This document shows, piece by piece, positions 43,812-56,969 of a stretch of 64,000 bases of DNA. The translations under genes were made by a program, and so were the position numbers. Origin of the DNA: Lutraria lutraria (Eukaryota; Mollusca; Bivalvia; Venerida; Mactridae); NCBI GenBank assembly GCA_964023205.1, contig OZ026842.1, positions 6,548,408-6,612,407 of the forward strand, in the 5' to 3' direction. Position 1 is the first letter of the stretch. Each line of letters starts with the position of its first letter. The notes under the pieces were generated by a model. That model saw only the letters and a list, made by a program, of their open reading frames with translations. It made no database searches and was not told the origin of the DNA.

Positions 43812-44450
43812 AAAAGGTTGCTGGGCATATCATGCTATTCAAATTAAAGAACAGGTGCTCCGACATTCTGTTGTATTTCTACCCTTTATTTATGTGGTAC
43901 TAAACTATTTACCGGAGTTTGGAACTCATCCAGTCAGCAGTTTTTCCTGTAACTCGGCAGAATTAGAGTATTCTATTAAGGCATTTTTTATCTCGGAACA
44001 AAACGGTTTGTTGTTGTGTTAGATAAGATGTATAGTTAATTACTTATTAGGGTTTAGCTTCGTGCCCAGATACTGACTATCTCTACGATGTATAATTTGT
44101 TACTAAGATGAGCCTCGAAATTGATGACTCTGTTCTGTTTACATTGCATTGATAAAACTGAAGCATGCATGGTCTTACATCGGGGTTCATATTAATTGTA
44201 CCAAGAATAAATTATAACCTCATTTAAGACTTCGTATAAATGAATGGAGACATTTTAGGGATTGCATCGGGGATTAATTCTGTTCATCACAGAGGTCCTT
44301 AGGTAAGGATTGAGAAATCTGCAGCAAGAAGATGTCACAGGGACTTGTATGACCGAATATTCCCTATTTAAAGTACCTACCCTATTTAACACCCCATCTT
44401 TTTTGGTAGAAAAATGCAAGATACCTGCAAAACAGTTGTTTACATAATTA

Positions 44451-44632
44451 TACATTTCAATCTCTCCAGAGCAGCCCTTTATTGAGCAACAAACTCCCTT
44501 CAATAACAGCTTGATTTTTTCCTACTGTATGATTAAACTGTTAATTTAATATCTCTAGAGCAACCACCTCTGAACAACAACATAATTTTGCTTCTCCCAA
44601 AGGGTGTTGCTTTGGAGAGGTTGCACTTTATA
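44451..44632. mobile_element. F3 MITE
   Basis: CAATCTCTCCAGAGCAGCCC to GGAGAGGTTGCACTTTA; eroded at the left terminus. Confidence 0.65.
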
Positions 44633-44682
44633 TTGTGCTTTGATATCCAAAATCTGTAAATATGTTAAAATATACCAAACTA

Positions 44683-44883
44683 GTATTTTCAAAAAAATGT
44701 TTGTTTCTGGTAACCTGAGTGATGCTAATTTTTCCCCGGCAACCCTAGACATTTTATTAGGCCTCAGAGCAGTACATCCACTGCCTCACCTTTCCGCACC
44801 CTTTAAAGAGCAGATAAAAGACAGAGCCTATGTACCCTATTTTAATGAGCATGTAACCAGAAACATACAATTATTTTAGGCCT
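44683..44883. mobile_element. F6-family MITE, uninterrupted
   Basis: AAAATGTTTGTTTCTGGTAA to GTAACCAGAAACATACAATT; includes TTTTAATGAGCATGTAACC, the empty form of the site at 36280. Confidence 0.65.
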
Positions 44884-45152
44884 TATCTGTATTCATGAAA
44901 AATTACTTAAATAATGCTGACACTGTATTTATAACAACACTAGGTTATTATTATGCTGGCCCTGTTTATTCTTAAGCTGAGATTATATGTCTACATTTTT
45001 TTAAAACATAAAATGCCTTTTAATGGATCTTTGAAGTGTATTTAGGGTCAGCTACGGGTTGCAATTTTCAAAACTTGAAAAAAAAAATTGAAGCATTCAA
45101 GTTAGTCTTTCTTTGTTTTATATTATGCAAGCAGTGCTATAAATCTTCATTG

Positions 45153-45529
45153 GACTATCCTTTAAAAAATGTTTGTTTAAGGTATCCCTACCCAGAGAAT
45201 TTTCAGTGAGTACTGGGTAGGTAAAGGTAGAAAATACTTATTTTTTACAATTTTTTATATTGAACCCAAAATACATGTCAGAATGCTATACTCATATTGA
45301 AAAATAAAAGTTTTCCCCAAGAGGCCAAACAAAAGTTATGTAGGGTTGTTTTGTTGAGTAGGTATTGTCACAGGCACTTGTTTAGAAAAAATTACCCCAC
45401 CCACCACAGTCGCTCTTGCTATCAATACATATAAATACCAGTTCTGGTTATTTATATGTATTTTTTTTAAACAAGTGTCTGTGGGTATTGTTACCCCAAA
45501 ACAAAATATTTTTTTAAGGTCGGCCTTGG
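45153..45529. mobile_element. F5-family MITE interrupted by an 8-bp-duplication element
   Basis: TATCCTTTAAAAAATGTTTG to AATATTTTTTTAAGGTCGGC; the insertion is at 45369-45483. Confidence 0.65.
45369..45483. mobile_element. 115-bp hAT-like MITE, duplication GGTATTGT, nested
   Basis: CACAGGCACTTGTTTA and TAAACAAGTGTCTGTG are inverted (15 of 16). GGTATTGT flanks it exactly (45361-45368, 45484-45491). Eight-base duplications are typical of hAT transposons. Confidence 0.8.
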
Positions 45530-46682
45530 ACAATTTATTAAATTTTATCATTTTAACTTGTGCAGGATTTAGAAGTGTGATATCATGTTTTTGTCTGATA
45601 ATTTTGAAGTCACCACTTAATTGTACAATGTTATATTCTACTGTGTACATCATTTTACTGCAGTATTCTGAGACTTTGATTTATTACTGCTGTTGACCTG
45701 TGACCTACCTGAGTTTTTTTTATGGTCTTATTCGCCTACTCTTGTCCGTATACGTCAGCATCTGCATCCATGCAATCCTGCTAATCTGTAAGAATCATAA
45801 TTAAGTTAATTAACCCTGCTCTTTTTAACCCTTTTGGGGAACAGGTATCGGGTCCATATATAGAAGAAATTTGCATTGTGAACCATTAAAATCTAAATTG
45901 GGGAATGTTATGGACTTGCAAACTTAAGGTAGCATGTCAGAGAACATGATTATTTAGGATTTTATCGGGTAAGCGTTTAATTGACATGGAGCAGATATTA
46001 CTGTATTTTGTGATAAAAATATCTTTATGCATATCACCAATGTTCGTGAATTCATAATTATGATGACAGAACATTTTCGATTTTTTTTTAATTTTGGGAA
46101 ATTTTCTCTCTTTTAATGTGGATTTTTTTGGGGGGCTGAATGGGGTCAAGTACCAAACTCTATATGGCATTAAACAGGGCCTTTAACTTCTACTGACCTT
46201 CATGATATTAGCTTACTCTTACTGCTTTCATGTATTTTGAAATACAAACAGCTGTAAAATAGTCATTCATACTTCATGAACTATCCATGAAGAATGCAAG
46301 AATAGTTCAAGAAAAATTCATGATTTTATTAATTCCTCTCAAAGGGGTATAAAACATGTATGTTAAATAAGATTTAAACCAGTCATGAGGGTTAGTATTT
46401 TCTACTTGACTGCTACAATCAAATCATTAATATCGGAAGACTTTGCTGGTACAAAATATGTATGATTTGTTTGATGTTCAGGTCGGTGTTTACCATATGT
46501 GATAAATATACCGAAATGTTTGCCGTCTTACCTTTTTCAGCTGAGGTAAAACATCATTAGCTGAAACTTCTATTGACAGACTTGTAGGTAAAATGCATAA
46601 AATTTGGACCAAAGTTATTCCATAGACATGAATGTCGACAGAACCTGCCCTAAATGTTATGTTTGGAGTGAAATAGAAAGTT

Positions 46683-46904
46683 AAGGCCATCGTTAAAAAA
46701 TATTTTGTTCGGAGTTGCTCTCCCTACTCACCAAAAATGGCCTCGCCCAACGTTTTTTAGCCTCTTGGGTAAAAGTTTTTTTTCGGTATAAATTGTTTTT
46801 TGGACGGAAATTTTGGATTTAGTGTAAAAAAATCCCTATCTACCTGCACACTGAATATTCTCTGTGTAGGGTTACCCTAAACAAATATTTTTTTAGGATG
46901 GCCT
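46683..46904. mobile_element. F5-family MITE, reverse copy
   Basis: AAGGCCATCGTTAAAAAATA at the left, TTTTTTTAGGATGGCCT at the right; TGGCCTCGCCCAACGTTTTT inside. Confidence 0.65.
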
Positions 46905-47514
46905 GAAATAAATCCGTTTTTTACTGTCATTGAGAAATGTGGAGATTACTTACAAACTTCAATGATCACACTTAATGGTTCTAAGATTTCATTTCGTGTT
47001 ATTTTTTTCAATGTTTTTGATAAACCAAATCTAGGGTCTTTTTTTCAGTAATCGTCATACATGATTTTAGCTTTGAAACTGCGTGATATAGCTTATAGTC
47101 GTACATCATTAACTGATCACACACGTTACTGTAGCCTTGAAACATCGCTGATCACTATTTTCGATGAATTAACACTATTAAGACGAAAGTGATGCAATAC
47201 AGTGTTCTGTTATAGATTGAATGATATAAATAAGATATCCTTGAAAAAAAAAATGGGGGTAGTGCTATTTACTAAAAAAAATGAATTTGGCCTCTTTGCT
47301 AAATAATTGTTTCAATAAGAAAAAAAGTATTATTATAACTTTATGTATTTTGGGATCAAGGAAAAAAAGAAAAAGAAATTCTACCTACCCACTGAAATTC
47401 TCTGGGAATGGTTATGGCTTATCTCCCTTTTATTTCTATTTATAGTTGCTTATCAAAATTTACAGGTCGCTTCCAGTATTTAATTTTTAAGCCCCCTTTT
47501 GAAGAAAAGCAGGT

Positions 47515-47800
47515 ATTGTGAAATTGCTTCGCTTTGGTAGGGAGGTTGGTCATCACATGTAGATGACCCTTATTGATTTTGAGGTCAGTACATCAATGGT
47601 CAAGGTCACAGCACAAAAACCTTGTCCAACCAATGACCAAGGATCAATTTGGTCTAAGGTCCTCAGACTTGGTTTGGAGGTTGGTCATTGCATTTTGATG
47701 ACCCCAATTGATTTTAAGTTCAATAGGTCAAAGGTCATGGTCTTACATGTACTATTCATTTGGCCTTCAGAGGGCATCTGTGTTTCACAAACACTACTTG
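47515..47800. repeat. AGGTCA-rich dispersed repeat, copy 2
   Basis: Contains GGTCATCACATGTAGATGAC, TTGATTTTGAGGTCAGTACA, an exact AGGTCAAAGGTCA (47725-47737) and ends TTTCACAAACACTACTTGTT. Same family as 58135-58355. Confidence 0.65.
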
Positions 47801-48509
47801 TTTAAATTAAGGTACTTGGGTATGATTCTTATCACATACAAACGATTATTCTTCTAATAAAAGGACCGTCAGATGTAGCTTTAAAGCTACTGAACTCTGC
47901 TCGACAGGTTGTGGGGATTTTTTTCTGAGAGTGTCAGACTATATTAGGTTACAGAGAACTAAATCATAATGAAATCTAATTTTAGGTAATTCAATACTAG
48001 GGGTATAATATAAGTTAGAAAATGATGAATCAGCTATATTATATATTTATATTTTTTGTTTAGAATGATTAAAATTCATTAGAATTCATATTATTCAAAT
48101 AAAGTGATAGTCAGCCATTGACTTTGACTTCTTCAATTACCCTTTTTATTGATTATGGCATACTGACTGACAAGTGATTGAATTGTATATTAATGCGTTC
48201 TAGACTAGCGGCTCTATTTGTGGTCGAGTGTTCGGTGTCTCCCATTCATAACGAGACCGAAACAAAATACTGCTGTCGCGAATTTTTTGCAATCCATTGA
48301 CGACCTGACTACCTCATTGTTAAACGTAAGTGTCAAACGTTGTTTTATCTATCTGTGAATCTTTATTCATAAAAAGATATTCTATTTAGGCCAAACGATT
48401 TTACATACTTGTTTGGTTCATTAAAATTCCATTTATTTGCATTCAAGCAATATTTTCTTTGTTTAATTGTGCTTATAATGTAATGAACCATTTCTGATCC
48501 ATTTTACTA

Positions 48510-48715
48510 AGGTGAAAAAAATGTTTGTTTCCAGTTACATGCTCATTAAGAATAGGGTAGGTAGATACGACTTTGTAGGTTCTTGAAAGCATTCTGAAAG
48601 GTAAAGAAATTGAGACAGTGGATGTATGCTTCCTCGAGCCAATTAATAAGTCTAGGATCGTGGGGCATATTAGTGTAGGTCACGTCACCAGAAACAAATA
48701 TTTTTTTTAGGCCTA
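48510..48715. mobile_element. F6-family MITE, copy 6
   Basis: ATGTTTGTTTCCAGTTACAT to GTCACCAGAAACAAATATTT. Confidence 0.65.
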
Positions 48716-49202
48716 AAATGACTACTATACCATTAACTTAAGGCTCAGTGGTAGAAATCACTATTTGTCTATTTTACTGCATAGTTAGAGAATCTATCAG
48801 GTTTCTGCCTGAAATTCAAGTTTTTTAAGGTCAGTAAATGTAAATTTTCCATATTATGTAAATCTGTAGAGAAATTTGGGGAGGGGTTACAGCTTATCTG
48901 ATTAGATGGATGGATGCTGACAACGTTGGTAATTTCGCTTTTTATTATTGCGATATTTGCGCCATATTTTTTTTTTTTAAATTTCCAACTTAATTACCGC
49001 TCCGCTAGCACAGGGAGATTCATTTAATGTCATTGTTGTCTGATAGGTGTAAAGAAATATGATGTGTCCGGCTCTAAGCCTCTTACATAATAATGATAAC
49101 AGTGAGATATTGCAGTATATATAACTATGGTCTATAAGATGGGATAAAGATAAAAGTTTATTATTGGTGATTTTAGTCACCCTTTTATGAATACCGGTAC
49201 CA

Positions 49203-49393
49203 AGGCCATTTTAAAAAAAATGTTTGTTTGCAGTAACCCTACTCAGAGAATATTTTTGTAATGGACCAAAAGACATTTGAAAGAATGCTATTTTTTATAG
49301 AATTTTTTTCTTTACCCAGAGACCAAGGGGTGGTGGGCCTTTCTGGTGAGTAGGTAGCGTGACCACAAACAAAATGTTCGTTAAGGCTGGCCT
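49203..49393. mobile_element. F5-family MITE, copy 4 (uninterrupted)
   Basis: AGGCCATTTTAAAAAAAATG to AAAATGTTCGTTAAGGCTGG; GTGAGTAGGTAGCGTGACC is the empty form of the 45369 insertion site. Confidence 0.65.
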
Positions 49394-49905
49394 AACAGCT
49401 TTTAAATCTTGGAATTTAGCCTTACCTCCAGTAACTTTGCTTGATGATACAAAAACAGGGTTTTTATTAAAACTTTCTATAATCTGCTTAGCATGGTGTA
49501 AATTGATACAGTATTATGTATATCCCCTAAATGAGCTGTCATGTTGGAAATAAATTGGTAATTCTGAACTAAAGCCGCACATATCTTCCCGTTGATTTCA
49601 CATCACTGGGAGTGAGTTCAGCGTGTACATCGCCGGACATTAAGTAATCTTGCTTTTTTCTGCTTGCACATATTTTCTTTCCTATTCATTTAGAACAAAC
49701 TTTTGACTTTTCTCTAACTTATTACCTCTTCAGATGTTTTGACAATATGGAGATTTTTTCCACACAGCGAGAGTCTTATTCTATCAGTTCATATACTTTC
49801 AGTGCTTTGAATTTTCAAGAATGTGAATGTCATGTGACTATTAATACAGCATTTTTACCTTCTTTCTGTAACTCTTCTTGTTCTGAATCAATGTTTTGGC
49901 CTCTA

Positions 49906-50083
49906 CAGTCAAACCTCTGAACAAAGGCCACCTTTTGGGAAATACATAATGATGGGTGGCCTTTATTCGGGGTGGGGGGGGGGGGTAATTTTGTTCATAT
50001 AACCAATGATTGCTTTTCAAAGAATGTCCTTTATTCATTGGGTGACCTTTATTTGGAGGTGGCCTCTAACACAGGTTTTACTG
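49906..50083. mobile_element. F2 MITE
   Basis: TA-CAGTCAAACCTCTGAACA to ACACAGGTTTTACTG-TA, with an internal G run near 49974. Confidence 0.75.
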
Positions 50084-50135
50084 TATTGTATGATGAATGA
50101 ACTTCATTTTCAGATTATGATGAATCCTTGACTGT

Positions 50136-50385
50136 AGTCTTCATGGTCAAGTGGTTAAGGTCGCTGATTCAAATCACTGTAACTTTTCACCGATCGATAG
50201 AGGGGCGTGAGTTCAAGCCCAGCTACCGACCATGTCTCTTAATGTAAGAAAGTAGGCAGTTGCTTACGGAGGATGGAAGTCTAGTACTGGTTCTTCCCAG
50301 AAACGTTGGTTCGATGAACTGTCCGCCTCTTATGACTTTGACTGTTGAAAAGGGGCGTAAAATGCAAATAAAAAAATTAAAAAGA
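50136..50385 (+). repeat. tRNA-headed SINE B, copy 3
   Basis: CTTCATGGTCAAGTGGTTAA (box A), GTGAGTTCAAGCCC (box B) and the same tail as at 8507. Confidence 0.75.
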
Positions 50386-50827
50386 CTTAACTGTAGTGAA
50401 TACTATCTGGTTTAAAAAATTGTTAAAAGAAATAAGTAAGTTATTCTCTGACTGAATTTAGGAGTTGATGAATAGGTGCTATAAAATAATGTATGTCTGT
50501 TGTTAACTGGCTAGATCGTGTGACGGAACACTCTCATTGGTTACCATCATCAAGATAAATAGACGTGCCAATTTATCAAATCACTGTCAAGATGCGATCC
50601 TCTTAAAAAAACCTTTGTGTATTCATATTACATTAGGACCCTGTAATTTTAAACTGATCAGCAGTTTTAACTGCTCGATACTGGCTTCTTTAAGTATTCA
50701 AATGTGGCCTTGATGTCACGAAAGATCTTAAAGTGAAATTGGCCTAAAAAAAATCTTTAAAATTGATATGTTAAGTTATGGAATACAGCAATTTTTGTTT
50801 TAGTCAGTTAAGTGGCTTTTTTCAACA

Positions 50828-50945
50828 ATTTTTCAGTTATTTGCGATGACTGGTTCAGTCTAAACAGTTTTCCTGGACTGTATTCTAACCAGTACTAACT
50901 TACCTTTCAATAAGGAGTCGGCAAGCTCTTCACATGTTAAGGAGG
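50828..50945 (-). repeat. SINE A tail fragment, reverse
   Basis: ACAGTTTTCCTGGACTGTAT and CTAACCAGTACTAACTTACC match the SINE A tail. Confidence 0.55.
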
Positions 50946-51138
50946 AAGTTGGAGATTTTTGTCTAATTAATACTACAGCCATACCTTGATACTACGGACA
51001 TAATTATAATCAATGGTCTAATTATTTAGGTGTCCTCAGTGCAGAGGAAATATTGAAAAATAATTTCAAAAAATGGCTCACAATGTCTGTATAATGTTTT
51101 TTTCTGGTGTTTTGAGTCCATTTAAGTTCATCCAAATA

Positions 51139-51241
51139 CCGTCAAACCTGTATTAGTGGCCACCTCTGAATAAAGGCCTCCCTGTGAATAAAGGTCACTT
51201 GTTGTCTCACCCAAAGTGGGCTTTTATTCTCAGGTTTGACT
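51139..51241. mobile_element. F2 MITE, internally deleted
   Basis: Both ends (CGTCAAACCTGTATTAG, TCTCAGGTTTGACT) remain around about 100 bp. Confidence 0.65.
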
Positions 51242-51480
51242 CAACTTCGAAACAATTATTTACTGAAGTTTCACCTGGTTCCTAGCCCCGTATCATACAG
51301 CATTGGTTGTTGCATACGAAAACAATATTAAAACAGGGTTCCAGCAAACTATTGGTCCTCATTATAAATCTCAGAAATTATGGTATTAATGCCTATTTGA
51401 TGATAGTTATTGACTTATGAACTTTAATGCTGTGTTGTAGTGAAACTGTTTTTTTAGTTGTCAAATTATTTTTCAAATTA

Positions 51481-51655
51481 CGGTACAACCCCTCCAGTGT
51501 GGCCCTCTTGAGCAACAAGCTCCCTTCAATGACAGCTTGATTTTTCCCACTGTATGATTTAACTTTTAAATTAACCTCTCTAGAGCAACAACCTCTCAAC
51601 AACAACATCACTTTGGTACACCCAAAGGGTGTTGCTTTGGAGAGATTGCTTTATG
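51481..51655. mobile_element. F3 MITE
   Basis: CGGTACAACCCCTCCAGTGT to GCTTTGGAGAGATTG. Confidence 0.65.
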
Positions 51656-51829
51656 TTCGAGTATTTTCAATTTTCATGGATGTGTTATTTCATTATTTCA
51701 TTCGATATAAACTTGAACTGTCAAGTCTGTATTGTGTCACGGATGTGGGGGACCGATATTTAACTTAACAGCATGTTTTTCGAGCATTTGGTCTATTCTA
51801 TTCTATTCATGACACATAGGTGGAGTGCT

Positions 51830-52600
51830 AGGTAGAAATTTGAATTTAATAAGTATGAAAAGTGTGAATTAGGCATGATTGTAAAAGCTTCTTTGTACGG
51901 GAAATAACTCCCCCACTAAGATTTAGAGTATGAATGGCTTATTGCGGCCTTATATTGGATAGCGTCTGCCAGATAAACTGCTATATTAAAATAGATGGTT
52001 TTTGTTTGTCGATCATCCGTAGACAGTGGACTATGTACTCTCATATAACCGTTGATTTAAGATTTTTTATTCGTCAGAATGACGTTGATAAAATATTTGA
52101 ATGTCTCTACTGTAAAATACTTATTTTAGGCCACTGTAAAATCAAATAAATGATTGTTTAAATGTCTCATTTTGAAATACTTGATAATTTAAATATTGAT
52201 TCTTTCGTTAAAGATTCTGTAAACCTGCTATTAAAAGCATTAGAATTTTAAAATTTTATAAAATGCTATTCTGGCCTGATAATTCAATGTGTATACATTT
52301 GTATTTAAACACTCAGTTAAATTTTATTTAGTAAATAAAGAAATTCTTGGATATTTGTTATGTGCATGATAGAATTTGTTGCCAAGTGTTTTACAGATTT
52401 TAAATTTTACTTGTGTAAAGGAAATAGCTCATACTGTTACCTAAAGAAGTTAGATTCAAAAAATATTTTTAGTGTAACTGTTCAGAAAAAGTATAAGAAC
52501 TATGAAATTTGGTGAGAAATGTTCTTTATGGGCATCATATGATGTTAACTACACCATGCTTTGTAAGCAAATATTCATAATTATAATCTGTTTATTCATT
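51830..52600. other. Intron of the anosmin-like gene, no recognised feature
   Basis: AT-rich. A 71-codon plus-strand frame at 51934-52149 shows no recognisable domain and no convincing splice context. Confidence 0.45.
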
Positions 52601-52602
52601 AC

Positions 52603-52982
52603 AGAAATACTATAATGGTTAGCCACGACCCTGGACTTTCTATTAGGCCAAATGGGGAAAAGTACACCCACTTTTCTCACCTTTTTTACCTTTCCACACG
52701 CTTTCAAGAGTAAAAAAATCCCAACCATCTACCTTACTTTTAATGAGCATGTAACTGGAAACAAACATTTTTTACACCTAAGTGATGGGTTTCAATGAAG
52801 TAGGTCACAGTAGGTAACCCTTCCACGAAAATTTGACAGAAACGTTGAATTTCCTCCATATAGGAAAGTTGCTAACTCTTAAGAGAGGGACTGAGTTAGT
52901 TCTGGTTAGAAGACAGTCCTGGAAAACTGGTTAGGGTAATAAGCCACTGTATAAAACTGAAATATCGTTGAAAAAAAACAGT
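52603..52982. repeat. F6 MITE fragment followed by a SINE A tail
   Basis: 52603-52783 has GGACTTTCTATTAGGCCAAA and GTAACTGGAAACAAACATTT (F6). 52800-52982 has AGACAGTCCTGGAAAACTGG (SINE A tail). Confidence 0.55.
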
Positions 52983-53719
52983 GTGAATCCCACTGAAACT
53001 CGGGGGAATTTCTCTTTTCAATGGGAAGAGACCTTAGCCTATTGATTTTGGGAAGAATTATCATAAAAATTGCTGATTTGGGAAATAAAATAGATGGTGT
53101 AAGTTAGGTTTTTTGGAAAACTGCATAATTTTAATGAAATTTTCAGTTGAGTGGAGACCTTTAAATTTAAAAGGTCTCTGTTGTAGAAGGTGAAAAACCG
53201 CTGGAAGCTGAAACGAAAGGAAAGAGATCAAGCCTGTTTTCTTGCGAGATCTTAGTTTCATTGAAAATCTGCACTGAGGCGTGTTTAGAGTGTGAAAATT
53301 TCTTTTGTATGCATTTATTGACTGAATGTTCAAATCTGTTGTCATTTTTACGAGTAATTACTTATCGTGTCGTTTATTGAACTCTGGTAAGAAAACTTAT
53401 TCCGCCTTCATTCATGAATTTCAAGTAGACTTGAATATTGGTATGGTAAGTTTATGGACGTTATTTTCGTCAGGGTATAAGTATGAACAAGCATTGACAT
53501 ATCTGTACAAATGATGAATGGGTAAAATTGTAAACTTATTCTAATTTTTGTTGGTGTATATCTTTCAGTTCTGTCCAGTGTGAAATATTTTCCCCATATT
53601 TTGTATCCCCAGAAAACAACTTGTTTGTAATATTATAAATATATATCTTAAAGCCTGCATATTTTATATCGTGATCGCTGATCTAGGGGTTGTTGTTTTA
53701 AGACAATTTTTTGAAGATT

Positions 53720-54050
53720 TGGCCATCCTTAAAGAATTTTATTGTGGGGGGGGGGGGGGGGTACGCTGCCTACCACCTTTTTTATGGTCTCTCGGGTGAA
53801 AAAACTTTTTCATTAGACAAATAGCATTTTGACAGGTATTTTGGATTCAATGTAACAAAAATTGTGAAAAAAATATTTCCTCCCTTAGCCTACCTTGTAA
53901 CCCACTGTAAATTCTCTGGTTAGGATTACTCCAAACAACCATTTATGTAAGGCTGGCCTTACATTACAAGACTATAATGTTGAACATATGGTGCAGAATG
54001 GTACAAACAAGTGAGAAATTGGAAATCTAGGGTAGTGGGTAAAAATTGGG
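53720..54050. mobile_element. F5 MITE joined to part of F6, reverse composite
   Basis: GGCCATCCTTAAAGAATTTT to AGGCTGGCC (F5), continuing ATTACAAGACTATAATGTTG and GTGCAGAATGG, the inverse of the junction at 59140-59225. A run of about 16 G lies near 53746. Confidence 0.65.
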
Positions 54051-54088
54051 GTTATCGGTCAAGTAGCCCTCATTATTATATTTTATAT

Positions 54089-54190
54089 TACTGTATTCTC
54101 ATTTGTTTTCGTTGGGCTCAAATGGCTCAAATGGCTTCTTTTTCTTGAAAAACAAACTCATTTTGGCACGAAATTGTGGATTAGTTGTAG
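54089..54190. mobile_element. TA-flanked MITE fragment (family of 3057)
   Basis: TACTGTATTCTCATTTGTTT and GTTGGGCTCA match the left terminus; the rest is lost. Confidence 0.6.
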
Positions 54191-54702
54191 CGTTTAATAT
54201 TAGACATTAAATATTAGACACGTTAAATAGATATGTTATATTTTAGACACACATTCTTTGTACTTTATCACTTTTATGTTGACTTTAATCTTAATGGTTT
54301 TGTATTAAGACAAACTACCTCAAAGTTTATGAACTAATTTGTATTTGGAAGGATTGTGTGAATTTTGTCCTATATTATGGAGGTCGCACTTTTACAAAGA
54401 ATTATCAGATCTGTGTGTTTTTGGTTGTGTTAATCATTGATTTAAATAAAATTCATGAAAACATGAACATTTCTTGAACTGTTCTTGCATATTTCATGAA
54501 TTGTTCATGAATTATGAGTAACTGTTTGACAGGGGATAGGTTTGGCTTCAAACGTAAGGGTGCGGCTTTTAATGAAGTCCCCAGGGGTTGTTATCAGCCT
54601 CTAAGCACCAAAAAAAAGCGGTCTTGTAGTCTTCAAAAATGCTAATTTTCAGGAGACTGTATCTGCTCATCTAGAATAGGGATTAGATGGGTTTAATTTC
54701 AT

Positions 54703-55005
54703 CCATGGTTTTTAAGGGACGGTCTAATAGTAATGTGCTGGACTACTGTACAAAAGGTCATTGGTTGGAATCTTGGCTCCGCCTTTCAATTTTTCACGGA
54801 CACTTTCAGTGTCTCAAACCCAACTATCGAGTCAAGCACTGTGTTAAGAAAATTATAGGAAACAGATGAGGAGTGTATTCATGGTGCTTTACACCAGGCA
54901 CGATAAAGAACTTGGAAAGACTATTTGACATAGAGTTGGGATATTAATGTCCAGTTCTCCTGTATTGTCTCTCCCCTCTCTCTGAGGTGGCTCTGAAATG
55001 ACAGA
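54703..55005 (+). repeat. tRNA-headed SINE C, forward copy
   Basis: GACGGTCTAATAGTAATGTG (decayed box A), TTGGTTGGAATCTTGGCTCC (decayed box B), and the full body and tail in plus orientation. Confidence 0.65.
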
Positions 55006-55006
55006 T

Positions 55007-55064
55007 CGAGGGTTTAACGCAACAGTGTCGTAACTCATATTGAAATAAGAACAAGTTACGACAG
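55007..55064 (+). mobile_element. 76-bp foldback element, copy 4, truncated at the 3' end
   Basis: Starts CGAGGGTTTAACGCAACAGT and stops after GTTACGACAG; the last 14 or so bases are gone. It directly follows SINE C. Confidence 0.75.
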
Positions 55065-56376
55065 ATGCTATCAAAAAGGCCGTTAAACAACTTTTACATC
55101 CATGATTTATATTTAGAATTAAATAATGACCTTTATAAAAAAATCTTGTACCTAGCCACCCCTGATATAAATCATTGTACGAAAAATGTAAGAACTTATA
55201 CTATCCCATATCCATGTCTGTGATTTTTTTTGCTATATTTACTGCCGTATATGGGCAGTTTCCCCTAGAAAAATTTCTTCATTTTTCACCTAAAATGGCC
55301 AGAATTTTCCCCTAACAAGAAGTGTTTTCCACATGATCATGTAAAAAAGAAGAAAAGTTTTCACACCATTGTCACTAAATACAGTGTAGTAATATTTATA
55401 TTTATGATTTAAACAACTAAATAATCACATATTCCATAGAAATAAAGGTTATTATATATTCCCATTTTGAAATTTGTTGTGCTTAAAATTTCCCCTTTTG
55501 ATGGGCATGGGTAGTAAGAAAATTTTGGAAAAAAAAACACTGCATGTGAATTTATGAATGAAGATATAACGAAAAGCTCAACATTTAAGTTTTCTGTAGT
55601 TTGTGAAAAGTATTGTGTATTTAAATACCCATCATGTCTTTGTAAACATAGCTTGAATCATCTTTTTATGACAATAATGATGAATTAGGGCACAAATCTG
55701 TTTTAATTCGTAATCGGGATTGTGTGAGATGGAATAATATTATCAGTGATAGAACTTAATCCAAAATGATCCATGAATGATACAGTGATTATTTGTGTAG
55801 AAAAATCTCATTGGGTATTATTAACGAATATAGGTTGAATTTGTATGAATGGCGCCCACTGTTGGACTAATGACTCCGTTTTTGGCAAGACTCCATCGAA
55901 CAAAAGAAATTTAATACACGTCGCCCCCTGCTGGACTGTAGTGCTCTGACCCATGTCTTGACAATTTATGCGAACTCATTGACGTAATATTTTGATTTGT
56001 CATATATTGGCAGTGTCTATTGTTAATTAATGATTTTGCTATAATATGTGCTGATTGTTTGGATCCTTATTGAGAGAGATATATTATATCTGTCGACATA
56101 AATAGTACAAGTTGATATTTATATACAACTAAGATAAAAGATATATTGGATAAAGAAACCCAAATGATTGCTTCATTAAATCTGTAAAACTAGTCTGTCG
56201 ATGAACGTTGAAGATTTAACTCAAGTCACTTGATACATTATGCATCTTTCAAACTTGAATCATTACTCAAATGTACCCAGATTATTACTAAAATCAAGTC
56301 AAACTTTAAAAATCTGTTTAACTGTTGTTAAGTCAGCTAGCCTATCTGGCAGGGATGTACTTATTATATTGTTTAA

Positions 56377-56516
56377 AGGCCCATTTGACAGCTATGGTCA
56401 TTTCAGAGCCGCCCCAGAGAGAGTGGAGATATGATACAGTAGAACCAGGCATTATATTTTATATCCCTACTTTTATTTTGAATATATTTCCTGGTTCTTT
56501 ATCGTGCCCTGTGTAA
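56377..56516 (-). repeat. SINE C tail fragment
   Basis: AGCTATGGTCATTTCAGAGC, CAGTAGAACCAGGCATTATA and TTTCCTGGTTCTTTATCGTG. Confidence 0.6.
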
Positions 56517-56607
56517 AGCAATAGAATACACTTGCCTTGACCAGCTGTACCCAGAGCATTTGCGAATGTTACAGAAAACTGTACAAAGTACAAAGAAATA
56601 ACAACTA

Positions 56608-56783
56608 CAGTACAACCTCTCCAGAGCGGCCCTCTGTAAAGCAACAACCTCTCTAAAACAACACCTTCAAAATTTCCCAAAGCTTATATTTACTATAAAT
56701 TTAACCTCTGTAGAGCAACAACCTCTAAACAATGGCCAATATTTGCAGCTCCCACAGGGTGTTGCTCTACAGAGGTTGTACTG
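56608..56783. mobile_element. F3 MITE, well preserved
   Basis: TA-CAGTACAACCTCTCCAGAGC to CTACAGAGGTTGTACTG-TA: exact 12-bp termini, TA duplication. About 190 nt upstream of anosmin-like exon 2. Confidence 0.8.
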
Positions 56784-56969
56784 TATAAATTATGTGGAAC
56801 ATAAAAAAGTGTTTCCCACAATCCCTTTCTGTCAAAAGTCACATGGGTTAATAATTATCCACGCTGTTGTAGAAACTTGGAATTTGTCTTGAGAGTATAA
56901 ATCATATGATAAGCTTCGACACATGTACGAGAGTTATTCTTTATGCTGGTATATTTTGTTTGTTTTCAG

